Shown in pieces: positions 1-11,997 of a DNA stretch of 64,000 nucleotides. Made by a program: the position numbers and the translations under genes. This DNA is from a bacterium (GTDB lineage: Bacteria; Desulfobacterota; Binatia; DP-6): the NCBI GenBank assembly GCA_026129405.1, contig JAHCID010000002.1, positions 588,333 to 652,332 on the forward strand, written 5' to 3'. The notes under the pieces are model-generated. The model was not told the origin of the DNA. It was given only the letters and a program-made list of their open reading frames with translations, and did no database searches. Each line of letters begins with the position of its first letter. Position 1 is the first letter of the stretch.

Positions 1-337
1 CGACGCCCTCCATGAGGAACATGAGGTAGTCGCGGTCGGCCGGGCGGCAGGGCGCGAAGCCGACGCCGCAGTTGCCGACCACGACCGACGTGACGCCGTG
101 CCAGCACGACGGCGTGCCGAGCCGGTCCCAGGTGAGCTGTGCGTCGAGGTGCGTGTGCACGTCGACGAACCCGGGCGTGACGAGCTTGCCGCGCGCGTCG
201 ATCTCGGTCGTCGCCGCGCCCGCGTGCGTGCCGACGGCGACGATGCGATCGCCCTGCACGACGACGTCCGCCTCGCGCGGCGGGCCGCCGCTGCCGTCGA
301 TCACCGTGCCGCCGCGGACCACGAGGTCGGCCTGCAT
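1..337 (-). CDS. N-acyl-D-amino-acid deacylase-type amidohydrolase (N-terminal part, cut by window edge)
   Basis: Only the first 112 residues are present; the rest lies left of the window. The protein opens with MQADLVVRGGTVIDGSGG and continues through the metal-binding VDVHTHLDAQ and the [19 protein letters not shown] segment typical of D-aminoacylase/N-acyl-D-glutamate deacylase members of the amidohydrolase superfamily. These are zinc enzymes that hydrolyse N-acyl-D-amino acids or related amides. The same opening ([29 protein letters not shown]) appears in the complete gene at 43935-45644, so the window carries two paralogues. ATG at 337 is the natural start. The substrate cannot be told from this fragment. 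Confidence 0.85.
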   Translation of the reverse strand, partial: MQADLVVRGGTVIDGSGGPPREADVVVQGDRIVAVGTHAGAATTEIDARGKLVTPGFVDVHTHLDAQLTWDRLGTPSCWHGVTSVVVGNCGVGFAPCRPADRDYLMFLMEGV

Positions 338-405
338 GCGCGAGCGGCTAGCAGAGCGCCGTCGCGGCGGTCAACGCGCGGGGAGCGACCCGTCTAGGAG
401 GGGCG

Positions 406-1371
406 TCAGCCGTCGCGGCGCCGCGCGAGCACCGCCGCCGTGAGCCGCAGGCCCTGGGCCGGTGTGCGCGGCCGCGCCTGCTTGGCGCGCGGCGCCGGAT
501 CGTCGCGGCGGGCGAGCGCGGAGCGCGAATCGGGCTCGTGCACGGGGCGGTGCATCGGCCGCGTGCGCAGCGCGCCCTGCGCGGCGAGCGCGATGCGCTC
601 GCGCGCGATCGCGACGTACGCCGGCATGGTCTCCGCGCCCGCGGCGCGCCGGCCGTGCAGCACCGCGGCGCACGCCGTCGAGCCGACGCCGAGGTACGGA
701 TCGACGACGAGGTCGCCCGGCGCGGTCACCGCGAGCACGAAGCGCTCGACGAGCTCGACCGGGAACTGGCACGGATGGATCGTCTTCTCGACGTGGTTCG
801 CCTTGACGTTCGGGAACACCCAGACGTCGCCGGGATTCTTGCCGGCCGGGTTGCCGGTGTAGGTGCCGGCGCGCGGCCCCTTCCAGGCGCGCTTGCCGGG
901 GTACTTCTGCGGCACGCGCACCGGATCGAGGTCGAAGCGGTAGGGGTCGCCCTTGGTGAACCAGAGGACCACCTCGTAGCGTCCAGAGAAGCGCCGCGTG
1001 CAGTGCAGCCCGTGCGCGAAGTGCCAGACGATGCGATTGCGCAACCGCAGGCAGTCGTGCGCCGTGAAGTGCGACCAGAGGACGAGGTCGAGCGGCAGCA
1101 CGGCGCCGTCGGCGACGTGGTTGCCGATCTGCCAGCAGAGGCTGCCGCCCGGTGCCAGCACGCGGACGCACTCCGCGATCACCGCCGCCTGCTCCGCCGC
1201 CCAGGCGTCCAGGGGCCGGCGGCGACGCTCGTAGACCTTTGCGAGATTGTAGGGCGGCGAGGTGATGACCAGCTGGGCACAGCCGTCGGGCATGGCTGCG
1301 AGCAGATGGCGGGTGTCGCCGGCGTGCAGGGAGACGTCCGCCTGGGCATCCCAGCCGTCGGCGATGCGCAT
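406..1371 (-). CDS. Site-specific DNA methyltransferase (N4-cytosine/N6-adenine type)
   Basis: About 321 residues. The catalytic motif TSPPYN lies near the N-terminus (about residue 38) and the AdoMet-binding motif, VVDPYLGVGSTACAA, near residue 225. This is the order of the beta class of amino-methyltransferases that modify adenine N6 or cytosine N4. The middle keeps the WQIGNHV and HPCQFP blocks usual in the family. I start at ATG 1371; a further in-frame start at 1440 would add 23 Arg-rich residues that fit no known domain. The C-terminus is a basic tail. No restriction endonuclease is adjacent, so this looks like an orphan or phage-derived methylase. Target site unknown. Confidence 0.88.
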   Translation of the reverse strand: MRIADGWDAQADVSLHAGDTRHLLAAMPDGCAQLVITSPPYNLAKVYERRRRPLDAWAAEQAAVIAECVRVLAPGGSLCWQIGNHVADGAVLPLDLVLWSHFTAHDCLRLRNRIVWHFAHGLHCTRRFSGRYEVVLWFTKGDPYRFDLDPVRVPQKYPGKRAWKGPRAGTYTGNPAGKNPGDVWVFPNVKANHVEKTIHPCQFPVELVERFVLAVTAPGDLVVDPYLGVGSTACAAVLHGRRAAGAETMPAYVAIARERIALAAQGALRTRPMHRPVHEPDSRSALARRDDPAPRAKQARPRTPAQGLRLTAAVLARRRDG

Positions 1372-1503
1372 GGGCCGCGCGTATAGCAGCCGGCCAATTG
1401 CCCGGCGAACGGCACGGCGGTTGCTTGTTGCGGCCCCCACGATCCCCCGGCAGCGTCGGGAGTGGGCGCCGCCGTGCCCCGGGCCTGCTCCGCCGTCACC
1501 GAA

Positions 1504-3324
<1,821 letters not shown>

Positions 3325-3402
3325 GCGACAGCCGCTGACGCTTCGCCTGCGGTAGCCATTGCGGGTGCAGGCCGGGGTCCGCTACTCCGGCAGACGCCCG
3401 TC

Positions 3403-6400
3403 ATGCTGACGCTCCACCAGGGCAATCGCCTCGAGGTGCTGGTCGACCGCCTCGCCGCGGTGCTGGCCGTCCCGCCCGACGACCCGCTCGCGCCCGAGCA
3501 CGTCGTCGTCCAGAACGCCGGCATGGCGCGCTGGCTGTCGCTCGAGCTGGCGCGGCGGCACGGGGTGTGCGCGCACGTGCGCTTCGCCTTCCCGGCGGCG
3601 TTCCTCTGGGAGATGTGGCGGCGCGTGCTGCCGGACGTGCCCGCCCGCTCGCCGCTCGAGCCCGCGGTGGCGACGTGGCGGCTCTTCGGGCTCCTCGGCG
3701 GGCTCGAGCGCGACGCGACCTTCGCGCCGCTGCACGCCTGGATGGGCGACGACCCGGACGGCACGCGTCGCTTCGCGCTCGCCGGGCGGCTGGCGGAGCT
3801 CTACGACCAGTACGTCGTCTATCGGCCCGACTGGATGCGCGACTGGGAGGGCGGCGCCGACGCGCGCTGGCAGGCGGTGCTCTGGCGCCGGCTCGTGGCC
3901 GGAACCGACGGACGGCACGGCGCGCGGCTGGCGCAGGAGTTTCTCGCGGCCATGGCCGGCGCCGCCGCGGGCGACGCGCTGCCGGCCCGCGTCGCGCTGT
4001 TCGGCGTTCCGACCATGCCGCCGGCGCAGGTGCAGGCGTTCGCGGCGCTCGGGGCGCGGAGCGACGTCCACTGCTTCGTCCTGAACCCGTCGCGGGAGCA
4101 CTGGGCCCACGTACTCTCGGCGCGCGCCATCGCCCATCTCGGCGGCGACGCCGAGGCGGAGCATCGCGAGAGCGGCAACGCGCTGCTCGCGTCGCTCGGG
4201 CAGCAGGGACGCGACGTCATCGACGAGCTGCAGACCCATGCGCCGCTGGACGACGACTGCTGGCGGGAGCCGGGCGAGGCGACGCTGCTCGAGGCCGTGC
4301 AGATGGACGTCCTGGAGCTGCGCGAGCGGCCCTGGGACGGGGGCGCGCGCACGCCCGTCGCCGCCGCCGACGACTCGATCCGCCTGCATGCCTGCCACGC
4401 GCCGATGCGCGAGGTCGAGGTGCTGCACGACCGCTTGCTCGCGCTCTTCGACGCCCACCCGGAGCTGTGCCCCGCCGACGTCGTGGTGATGACCCCCGAC
4501 GTCGGCACCTACGCACCCTGCATCGAGGCGGTGTTCGGCACGGCGCCGCCCGAGCGCTGGATCCCGTTCTCCATCGCCGACCGCAGCGTGCGCGCGGAGA
4601 GCCCGCTGATCGAGGCGTTCCTGCGCCTCGTCGACCTGCCGGATGGCCGCTGGGACGCCACCGGCCTGCTCGCGCTGCTCGACGTCCCGGCGCTGCGCCG
4701 GCGCTTCGGGCTGGACGAGGCCGATCTGCCGCAGGTCCAGCGCTGGGTGCGCGAGGCCGGCATCCGCTGGGGCATCGACGCGGCCGGGCGCGCGCAGCTG
4801 GGGCTGCCGCCGACGGCCGAGCACACCTGGCGTTTCGGGCTCGATCGGCTGCTGCTCGGCTGGGCGTTGCCGGGCCGCAACCGCCGGCTCGACGGCGACG
4901 TCCTGCCCCTCGACGAGATCGAGGGCTCCGCCGCTCGCGCCCTCGGCGGCCTCGCCGCGTTCGCGGACGCCGCCTTCGGGCTCGACGCCCGCCTGCGTGC
5001 CCCGCGGCCGCCGGCGGCGTGGGCGGCCGAGCTGCTCGCGCTGCTGGACGACTTCTTCGCGCCCGGTGCGGACGACGACGAGGCCGTCGCCGCGGCTCGC
5101 GACGCCTGTGCCGCGTTCGCCGAGGCCGCGCAGGCGGCGGGCGCCGACGCGCCCGTGTCGCGCGCGCTGGTGCGTGCCGAGCTCCAGCGCGCGCTCGAGC
5201 AGAGCCGGCCGCGCGGGCGCTTCCTCACCGGCGGCGTCACGGTCTGCGCGATGGTGCCGATGCGCAGCATCCCGTTCCCGGTCGTGTGCCTGCTCGGGCT
5301 CGACATCGGCAGCTTCCCGCGCACGCGGCGGGCGCCGGGCTTCGACCTCATGGCCGACGACCATCGCCGCGGGGATCGCTCGCGTCGGGCCGACGATCGC
5401 TGGCTGTTCCTCGAAGCGATCCTGTCCGCGCGGCGCTGTCTCCATCTCAGCTGGGTCGGACGCGGCATCCGCGACAACGCCGAGATCCCACCCTCGGTCG
5501 TCGTGAGCGAGCTGCTCGAGGTCCTCGAGCGCGGCTTCGCGCCCACCGCGCCCGGCTGCCGCACGCTGCGCGAGCAGGTCGTCGTCGAGCATCCGCTGCA
5601 GCCGTTCAGCCGCCGCTACTTCGGCGGCGACGACGCGCGCCTGGCGAGCTACTCGACCGAGCTGTGCGAGGCCAGCCGTACGCTGCGGACGACGGCGCGC
5701 GCGTCGGGCCCGCTGCTCGAGGCGCCCTTGCCGGCGCCGCCGGCGGAGGACGTCGGGCTCGATCGGCTGGTCGACTTCCTCGCCCATCCGACGCGGGACT
5801 TCCTGCGCGAGCGGCTGCGGCTGCGGGTCGCGGGCGACGACGCCGGTCTCGACGACCGCGAGCCGTTCGGCCTCGACGGCCTCGGCGCCTGGACCGCCCG
5901 CACCGAGCTGCTCGCGCTCCGCCGCGACGGCGTCGATCCCGACGCCGCCGAGCGGCTGCTGCGCGCGCGCGGGATGCTGCCGCACGGGGAGATGGGCCGG
6001 GCGGCGTTCCGGGGCGCGGCCCGCGAGGTGGAGGCGTTCCACCGCCGCCTCGAGGACGCCGGCGCGGTCGGCGCCGGCGTGTCCGTGCCCGTCGCCCACG
6101 CGCTCGCCGACGGCACGCGTCTCGCGGGCATCGTTCCCGGCGTGTTCGCCGGCGGCCTGATCGAGTGGCGCATGGGCGGCCTGCGCGCGCGCGATCTGCT
6201 CGGCCTCTGGGTGCGCCACCTGGCGCTGCAGGCGGACGGCAAGGGCGGCGCGCGCAGCCTGTGGCTCGGCGGCTCGCGCGACGTCGAGGCCGTCGTGCTC
6301 CACCGCGTCGCGCATCCCGGCGCGCTGCTCGCGGAGCTGGTCGCGCTCTACCGGCGCGGGCGGTGCGAGCTGCTGCGGCTCTTCCCCGAGAGCGCATACG

Positions 6401-6618
6401 CCTACCAGGAGCAGCTGCCGAGGGGCGAGCGGCAGGCGTGGTGGGCGGCGGTCGAGTGCTGGGAGGGCAACGAGTATCGGCCGGGAGCAGGCGAGTCCGA
6501 GAACGCGTGGAACGTGCTCGCGTGGCGCGACACCGATCCGCTGGACGCGGAGTTCAGCGCGCTGGCGCGCCGGGTGTTCGAGCCGCTGCTCGCGGCCATG
6601 AAGGGGACCGCGGCGTGA
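3403..6618 (+). CDS. recC: Exodeoxyribonuclease V gamma subunit RecC
   Basis: 1071 residues, close to the usual RecC length. It opens with LTLHQGNRLEVLVDRLA and has the family block VVQNAGMARWLSLELARRHGVCAHVRFAFP. RecC is a catalytically inactive helicase-fold protein that splits the DNA strands and reads Chi in the RecBCD repair and phage-defence nuclease. The C-terminus ends in a conserved basic/aromatic region (ECWEGNEYRPG). Its stop overlaps the recB GTG start (GTGA), so translation is coupled. The order recC-recB-recD is the compact arrangement found in many proteobacteria, here without ptrA between recC and recB. Confidence 0.95.
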   Translation: MLTLHQGNRLEVLVDRLAAVLAVPPDDPLAPEHVVVQNAGMARWLSLELARRHGVCAHVRFAFPAAFLWEMWRRVLPDVPARSPLEPAVATWRLFGLLGGLERDATFAPLHAWMGDDPDGTRRFALAGRLAELYDQYVVYRPDWMRDWEGGADARWQAVLWRRLVAGTDGRHGARLAQEFLAAMAGAAAGDALPARVALFGVPTMPPAQVQAFAALGARSDVHCFVLNPSREHWAHVLSARAIAHLGGDAEAEHRESGNALLASLGQQGRDVIDELQTHAPLDDDCWREPGEATLLEAVQMDVLELRERPWDGGARTPVAAADDSIRLHACHAPMREVEVLHDRLLALFDAHPELCPADVVVMTPDVGTYAPCIEAVFGTAPPERWIPFSIADRSVRAESPLIEAFLRLVDLPDGRWDATGLLALLDVPALRRRFGLDEADLPQVQRWVREAGIRWGIDAAGRAQLGLPPTAEHTWRFGLDRLLLGWALPGRNRRLDGDVLPLDEIEGSAARALGGLAAFADAAFGLDARLRAPRPPAAWAAELLALLDDFFAPGADDDEAVAAARDACAAFAEAAQAAGADAPVSRALVRAELQRALEQSRPRGRFLTGGVTVCAMVPMRSIPFPVVCLLGLDIGSFPRTRRAPGFDLMADDHRRGDRSRRADDRWLFLEAILSARRCLHLSWVGRGIRDNAEIPPSVVVSELLEVLERGFAPTAPGCRTLREQVVVEHPLQPFSRRYFGGDDARLASYSTELCEASRTLRTTARASGPLLEAPLPAPPAEDVGLDRLVDFLAHPTRDFLRERLRLRVAGDDAGLDDREPFGLDGLGAWTARTELLALRRDGVDPDAAERLLRARGMLPHGEMGRAAFRGAAREVEAFHRRLEDAGAVGAGVSVPVAHALADGTRLAGIVPGVFAGGLIEWRMGGLRARDLLGLWVRHLALQADGKGGARSLWLGGSRDVEAVVLHRVAHPGALLAELVALYRRGRCELLRLFPESAYAYQEQLPRGERQAWWAAVECWEGNEYRPGAGESENAWNVLAWRDTDPLDAEFSALARRVFEPLLAAMKGTAA

Positions 6619-9600
6619 GCGCCGCCGAGTCGCCGTTCGATCCGCTCGCGGTCGCGCTCGAGGGGCAGACCGTCGTCGAGGCCAGCGCCGGCACGGGCAA
6701 GACCTACACGCTCGGCCAGCTCTACCTGCGCCTCGTTCTCGAGCGCGGGTTGGCGCCGAAGGACATCCTCGTCGTCACCTACACGGTGGCCGCCACCGAG
6801 GATCTGCGTCGCAAGCTGCGCGAGCGTCTGGTCGCCGCCCAGCCGGTGCTGGCGGGCGACGCCGAGCCCGATCCGTTCCTCGCCGGCCTCCTCGCGCGCC
6901 TCCCCGATCGGGCCGCGGCCGCGGCGGCGCTGGCGCGCGCGCTGACCACGCTCGACGAAGCGGCCATCCACACGATCCACGGCTTCTGCCAGCGCATCCT
7001 CGCCGACCACGCCTTCGAGAGCGGGCAGCCGTTCGACGGCGACATCCTGCCCGACGAAGCCGAGCTCGTGCAGGAGGTGGTCGACGACCACTGGCGCCGG
7101 GCGGTGGCGGAGGCGTCGCCGCCGTTCGCGGACTACCTGCTCGAGAAGCGCGAAGGCCCCGATCGCCTGCTGGAGCACCTCGGCGCGCATCTCGGCCGGA
7201 CCGACGTGCGGGTCCTGGCGCCCGAGGTGCCGGCGCCGGCCGCCGAGGTCGAGGCGCGCCATGCGGCGGCCTGGCGCGACGCGCGTGCCCTCTGGCTGGC
7301 GGAGCGCGCGACCATCGAGGCGCGCCTCGTCGCGGCCGTGCAGACGAAGCAGCTGAGCGGCGTGCGCTACAAGCTCGGGTCGCTGCCCGGCTGGTTCGAG
7401 CTCGTGAACGGCTACTTCGCGTCCGAGACCCCACGCATCGCCGCGCTGGCGCCGCTCGACAAGCTGCGCGCCGACCGCCTGCGCGAGGGCAGGAACAAGA
7501 GCGGCACGCCGCCGGCGCATGCGTTCTTCGACGTCGTCGAGACGCTCGAGACCGCCGGCGCCCAGCTGCGCGATGGCTACGAGGCCCGGCGGCTGGCGCT
7601 GCGGCGCGCGCTGCTCGAGGCGGCGCCCGAGGCGCTGGCGCAGCGCAAGCGCCGGCGCGGCCTCCTCTCCTACGACGACCTCCTGCGCCGGGTGGCGGCG
7701 GCGCTCGACGCGCCCGGCGGCGCGGCGCTCGCCGCCACGGTGCGGCGGCGCTGGCGGGCGGCGCTGGTCGACGAATTCCAGGACACCGACCCGGTGCAGT
7801 ACGCGATCCTCCGCCGCGTCTGGGGCGACGGCGGCGGGCCGCTCGTGCTCGTCGGCGATCCGAAGCAGGCGATCTACGCGTTCCGCGGCGCCGATCTCTA
7901 CGCCTATCTGCGCGCCCGCGCCGAGGCCACGGCGCGCTGGCCGCTCGACCGCAACTGGCGCTCGGATGCGCCGCTGCTCGCCGCGGTCAACGCGATCTTC
8001 CGTCGCGCCGAGCGGCCGTTCCTGCTCGACGACGTGGAGTTCCGCGCGGCGCAGCCCGCCGATCGCGGCGACCGCAAGCGCCTCGTCGTCCCGGACGACG
8101 CCGCGCCGTTCACGGTCTGGTTCCTCGGCCGCGAGCCCGGCGGTCCGAAGGTGGTCCCGAAGCCGCAGGCGCGCCTGCGTGCCGCCGCCGCGACCGCGGC
8201 CGAGATCGCTCGCCTGCTGCGCGCCGCCGCCGCCGGTACGGCGACGTACGACGGACGGCCGCTCGCCGGCGGCGACGTCGCCGTCCTCGTGCGCACGCAT
8301 CGCGAGGGACGGCTGGTGCGCGACGCGCTGCTCGGTCTCGGCATCCCGAGCGTCCAGCACGCGCAGGACAGCGTGCTCGCCTCGCGCGAGGCGCGCGAGC
8401 TCGAGCTGGTGCTGCGTGCCGCCGCGGACCCCGGCGCCGAGGGCGCCGTGCGGGCGGCGCTCGCCACCGAGATGCTGGGGCGGTCGGGCGCCGAGCTGGA
8501 GCGCGTCGCCGGCGACGAGGCGGCGTGGTCGACGATCCTGCTGCGCTTCCAGGGCTGGCGGCAGCGGTGGCGCGAGAAGGGCTTCGTACAGATGTTCCGC
8601 GCGCTGCTCGCCGACGAGCAGGTGGCGCCGCGCCTGCTCGCGTTCGGCGACGGCGAGCGGCGCCTCACCAACGTCCTCCACCTCGGCGAGCTGCTCCAGG
8701 AGGCCGCGAGCACGCGACCGGGCGGGCCCGAGGCGCTGGTCGCCTGGATGGCGGAGCGGCGTGCCGGCGGGCGGGTCGAGAGCGACGAGCACCAGCTGCG
8801 CCTCGAGAGCGACGAGCATCTCGTCCGCATCGTCACCATCCACAAGAGCAAGGGCCTCGAGTATCCGATCGTCTTCTGCCCGTTCGTGTGGGACGGCCGG
8901 CTGATGAGCGACCAGCTGCCGGACGTCGTGCACCACGACGCCGAGCGCCGGCGCTGCCTCTCGCTCGGCGTGAAGCGGGGCAACGACGACCCGGCGCGCG
9001 AAGCCGCGCGCACCGAGGAGCTGGCCGAGCGGCTGCGGCTCCTCTACGTCGCGCTCACGCGCGCCGAGCACCGCTGCACCATCGTGTGGGGCGGCGCCGG
9101 CGACGCGGGGTTCTCGGCGCTGGCCTGGCTGCTCGGCGATCCGGCGCGCGACGACGACAAGGTCGCCGCCCGCGCCTCCGCCTTCCGCGAGCGGTCCGAC
9201 GCCGATCTGCGCGCGGATCTCGATCGGCTCGTGCGCGCCTCGGACGGCGCGATCCGCGTCGTGCCGCTGCCCGACGGCCGCGGCGAGCGCCTGCCGAGCG
9301 ACGCCGTCGACGCGGCGGCGCTCGCCCCCCGCCGCCTGGTGCGTCCGGTGCCGGCGTCGTGGGCGATCACGAGCTTCACCACCCTGGCCGCCGGCCGGCG
9401 CGACGAAGGCCCCGACCACGACGCCGACCCCGGCGCCGTCGTCGCGCCGGCGCCGCCGGACGTGTTCCCGCCCGGCGCGGCGGCGGGCCGGTGCCTGCAC
9501 GGCGTGCTGGAGCACCTCGTGCCCGAGACGGCGGGAGCCGACGCCCGGCGCGCCGTCGTTCGCCGGCAGCTGCAAGCGCACGGCTTCGCGCCGGCATGGG

Positions 9601-10184
9601 AGGACGCGGTGCTCGGCCTCGCCGAACGCGCGCTGGCGACGCCGCTCGACGCCGCCGGGCGGGTGCGCGTCGGCGGCGTACCGGCGCGCGAGCGGCTGGC
9701 GGAGCTGGAGTTCACCTACCGGCTCGGCCGCTTCGACGTCGGCGGCCTGCGTGCGCTGCTGCGCGCCCATCCCCTGGGCGGCGGCGCCTTCGACGAGGCG
9801 GCGCGCGGGCTGCGCTTCGACGCCGTCGCGGGCTTCCTGCGCGGCTACGTCGATCTCCTGTTCCGTGCCGACGGCCGCTGGTGGCTGCTCGACTGGAAGT
9901 CGAACTGGCTCGGGCCGTCGCCCGACGACTACACGCCCGCGCGCCTCGCCGGGGTGATGGCGCGCGAGGCCTACTGGCTCCAATACCTCGTCTACGCCGT
10001 CGTCGCGCGGCGCTTCCTCGCGCGGCGCGTGCCCGGATTCGACTGGGAGCGCGACTTCGGCGGCGTCTTCTACGTCTTCCTGCGCGGCCTCGAGCCGGCG
10101 CGTGGGGCGGCGTGCGGCGTGTTCCACGATCGCCCGTCGGCGGCGTTGGTCGAGGCGCTCGACGCCTGGATGGGCGGCGCATGA
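6615..10184 (+). CDS. recB: Exodeoxyribonuclease V beta subunit RecB
   Basis: 1189 residues from GTG 6615, which overlaps the recC stop. Superfamily I helicase motifs are complete: Walker A EASAGTGKTYTL near residue 25, DEFQDTDPVQY (motif II), GDPKQAIYAFRGAD (motif III), VTIHKSKGLEYPIVF (motif V) and LLYVALTRAEHR (motif VI). The C-terminal RecB-family nuclease is present, with the GYVDLLFRADGRWWLLDWKSN block (Asp and Lys of the PD-(D/E)XK core) near residue 1090. It is the 3'-5' motor and sole nuclease of RecBCD. The stop overlaps recD (ATGA at 10181). No disruption is seen. Confidence 0.96.
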   Translation: MSAAESPFDPLAVALEGQTVVEASAGTGKTYTLGQLYLRLVLERGLAPKDILVVTYTVAATEDLRRKLRERLVAAQPVLAGDAEPDPFLAGLLARLPDRAAAAAALARALTTLDEAAIHTIHGFCQRILADHAFESGQPFDGDILPDEAELVQEVVDDHWRRAVAEASPPFADYLLEKREGPDRLLEHLGAHLGRTDVRVLAPEVPAPAAEVEARHAAAWRDARALWLAERATIEARLVAAVQTKQLSGVRYKLGSLPGWFELVNGYFASETPRIAALAPLDKLRADRLREGRNKSGTPPAHAFFDVVETLETAGAQLRDGYEARRLALRRALLEAAPEALAQRKRRRGLLSYDDLLRRVAAALDAPGGAALAATVRRRWRAALVDEFQDTDPVQYAILRRVWGDGGGPLVLVGDPKQAIYAFRGADLYAYLRARAEATARWPLDRNWRSDAPLLAAVNAIFRRAERPFLLDDVEFRAAQPADRGDRKRLVVPDDAAPFTVWFLGREPGGPKVVPKPQARLRAAAATAAEIARLLRAAAAGTATYDGRPLAGGDVAVLVRTHREGRLVRDALLGLGIPSVQHAQDSVLASREARELELVLRAAADPGAEGAVRAALATEMLGRSGAELERVAGDEAAWSTILLRFQGWRQRWREKGFVQMFRALLADEQVAPRLLAFGDGERRLTNVLHLGELLQEAASTRPGGPEALVAWMAERRAGGRVESDEHQLRLESDEHLVRIVTIHKSKGLEYPIVFCPFVWDGRLMSDQLPDVVHHDAERRRCLSLGVKRGNDDPAREAARTEELAERLRLLYVALTRAEHRCTIVWGGAGDAGFSALAWLLGDPARDDDKVAARASAFRERSDADLRADLDRLVRASDGAIRVVPLPDGRGERLPSDAVDAAALAPRRLVRPVPASWAITSFTTLAAGRRDEGPDHDADPGAVVAPAPPDVFPPGAAAGRCLHGVLEHLVPETAGADARRAVVRRQLQAHGFAPAWEDAVLGLAERALATPLDAAGRVRVGGVPARERLAELEFTYRLGRFDVGGLRALLRAHPLGGGAFDEAARGLRFDAVAGFLRGYVDLLFRADGRWWLLDWKSNWLGPSPDDYTPARLAGVMAREAYWLQYLVYAVVARRFLARRVPGFDWERDFGGVFYVFLRGLEPARGAACGVFHDRPSAALVEALDAWMGGA

Positions 10185-11997
10185 GCGCGGTGCTGGACGC
10201 CCTCGCCGCCGCGGGCGTGATCGACGCCCTCGACGTCCACTTCGCGCGGCTGCTCGATCGTCGCGCCGTCGTGGGGGGGGAGCCGCTCCTCCTCGCCGCC
10301 GCGCTCGCGAGCCGGCGCACGGGCGACGGCCACGTCTGCCTCGAGCTGTCGACCGTGGCCGGCCGCCCGCTCGCACCCGACGGACCGACGCCGCCGCCCC
10401 TCGCGACTTGGACGGCGGCGCTGCATGCGAGCGGCGTCGTCGGCCGTCCGGGCGAGGCGCGGCCGCTCGTGCTCGACGCGGCCGACCGGCTCTACCTGTG
10501 GCGCTACTGGGACTACGAGCAGCGGGTGGCGCGCGGCCTGCGCGCCCGCGCCGTCGAGCTGCCGACCGCGCCGGCCGACGCGGCCGTCGCCCGCGACCTG
10601 GCGGCGCTCTTCCGCCGCCGGCCGGCGTCGCGCCGCCCGACTGGCAGCGCGTGGCGGCGGCCACGGCCGTCCTGCGCGGCCTCTGCGTCATCTCCGGCGG
10701 GCCCGGCACCGGCAAGACGTCGACCGTGGTGCGGCTGCTGGCGTTGCTCGCGCTGCACGCGGCGACGCCGCTGCGCATGGCGCTCGCGGCCCCCACCGGC
10801 AAGGCGGCGGCGCGCCTGCAGGAGGCGGTCGCGGCCGCCCGCGACGGCTTGCCGGTGCCGCCCGAGATCCTGGCCGCGCTGCCGGCGACCGCGTCAACCG
10901 TGCATCGGCTGCTCGGCCCGATCCCCGACTCGGTCTTCTTCCGTCATCACGCCGATAACCCGCTGCCGCACGACGTCGTCGTGGTCGACGAGGCGTCGAT
11001 GGTCGACCTCGCGCTGATGGCGAAGCTGGTCGATGCGCTGCGGCCGGCCGCGCGTCTCGTGCTCCTCGGCGACAAGGACCAGCTCGCGTCGGTCGAGGCG
11101 GGGGCGGTGCTGGGCGACGTCTGCGGCCCCGTGCCGGGTCCGGCGGACGCACTGCGCGCACGCCTGGAGGCCCTCGCCGGCGCCCCCTTGCCGCCGAGCA
11201 CGCCGTCGCGCTCGCCGCTGCGCGACTCGGTCGTCGTGCTGCGCCACAGCCATCGCTTCCCCGCCACGAGCGGCATCGGCCGCCTCGCCGCGACCGTCAA
11301 CGCCGGCGACGCCGCCGGCGCGCTCGCGCTGCTGCGCACCGGCGCGGACGACGTCGCCTGGCGCGCCGTCGACGGCGTCGCGGGGCTGCGCGACGCGCTC
11401 GCCGGCGCGGCCGTCGAGGGATTCGTCCCGTATCTCGACCTCGTCCGTGCCGGGGCGCCGCGCGAGGCGATCGCCGCGGCGTTCGGTACGTTCCGCGTCC
11501 TGTGCGCGCACCGCGACGGCCCCGGGGGCGTCACCCTGCTGAACGCCGACGTCGAGGCGCGCCTCGCGGACCGCGGCATCGCCTCGCAACGCGGCCCCTG
11601 GTACGCGGGCCGCCCGATCATGGTGACGCGCAACGATCCCGCCCAGCATCTCTTCAACGGCGACGTCGGCGTGGCGCTGCCGGACGACGACGGCACGCTG
11701 CGCGTCTGGTTCCCGACGCCGCAGGGCCTGCGCCCCGTTTCCCCCGCCCGCCTGCCCGAGCACGAGACCGTCTGGGCCCTCACCGTCCACAAGAGCCAGG
11801 GCTCCGAGTTCGATCGCGTCCTCCTCGCGCTGCCCGCCGCCCCGTCGCGGGTGACGACGCGCGAGCTGCTCTATACGGCGATCACGCGGGCGCGGAGCCG
11901 GGTCGCGATCTGGGGCAGCGCCGCGGTGCTCGCCGCGGCGATCGAGCGGCGGCTCGAGCGGTCATCGGGCCTGCGCGACGCGCTGTGGGGCGCGTAG
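10181..11997 (+). CDS. recD: Exodeoxyribonuclease V alpha subunit RecD, with a one-base frame break near 10620
   Basis: The N-terminal domain (residues 1-140: LDVHFARLLDR, GDGHVCLELS, LYLWRYWDYEQRVARGLRARA) reads in the frame of ATG 10181. The helicase core continues in the frame one base back: DWQRVAAATAVLRGLCVISGGPGTGKTST (Walker A), VVVDEASMVD (motif II), LLGDKDQLASVEAG (motif III), WALTVHKSQGSEF (motif V) and LLYTAITRAR (motif VI). The switch lies between 10605 and 10640, beside GGCCGGCG at 10620-10627, and corresponds to one missing base. Both halves look otherwise healthy, so a sequencing or assembly indel is the first explanation; a real inactivating mutation is the second. RecD is the 5'-3' motor that commits RecBCD to degradation. 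The 3' end overlaps the convergent gene by 36 bases. Confidence 0.88.

Noticed and set aside
10273..10280. Run of eight G in recD as the cause of its frame break
   Set aside because: The protein on both sides of the run stays in one sensible frame (RRAVVGGEPLLLAAALASRR); the break lies about 340 bases later.
10600..10645. Programmed -1 ribosomal frameshift in recD
   Set aside because: No X-XXY-YYZ slippery heptamer or A-rich slip site is present, and recD is not known to use frameshifting.
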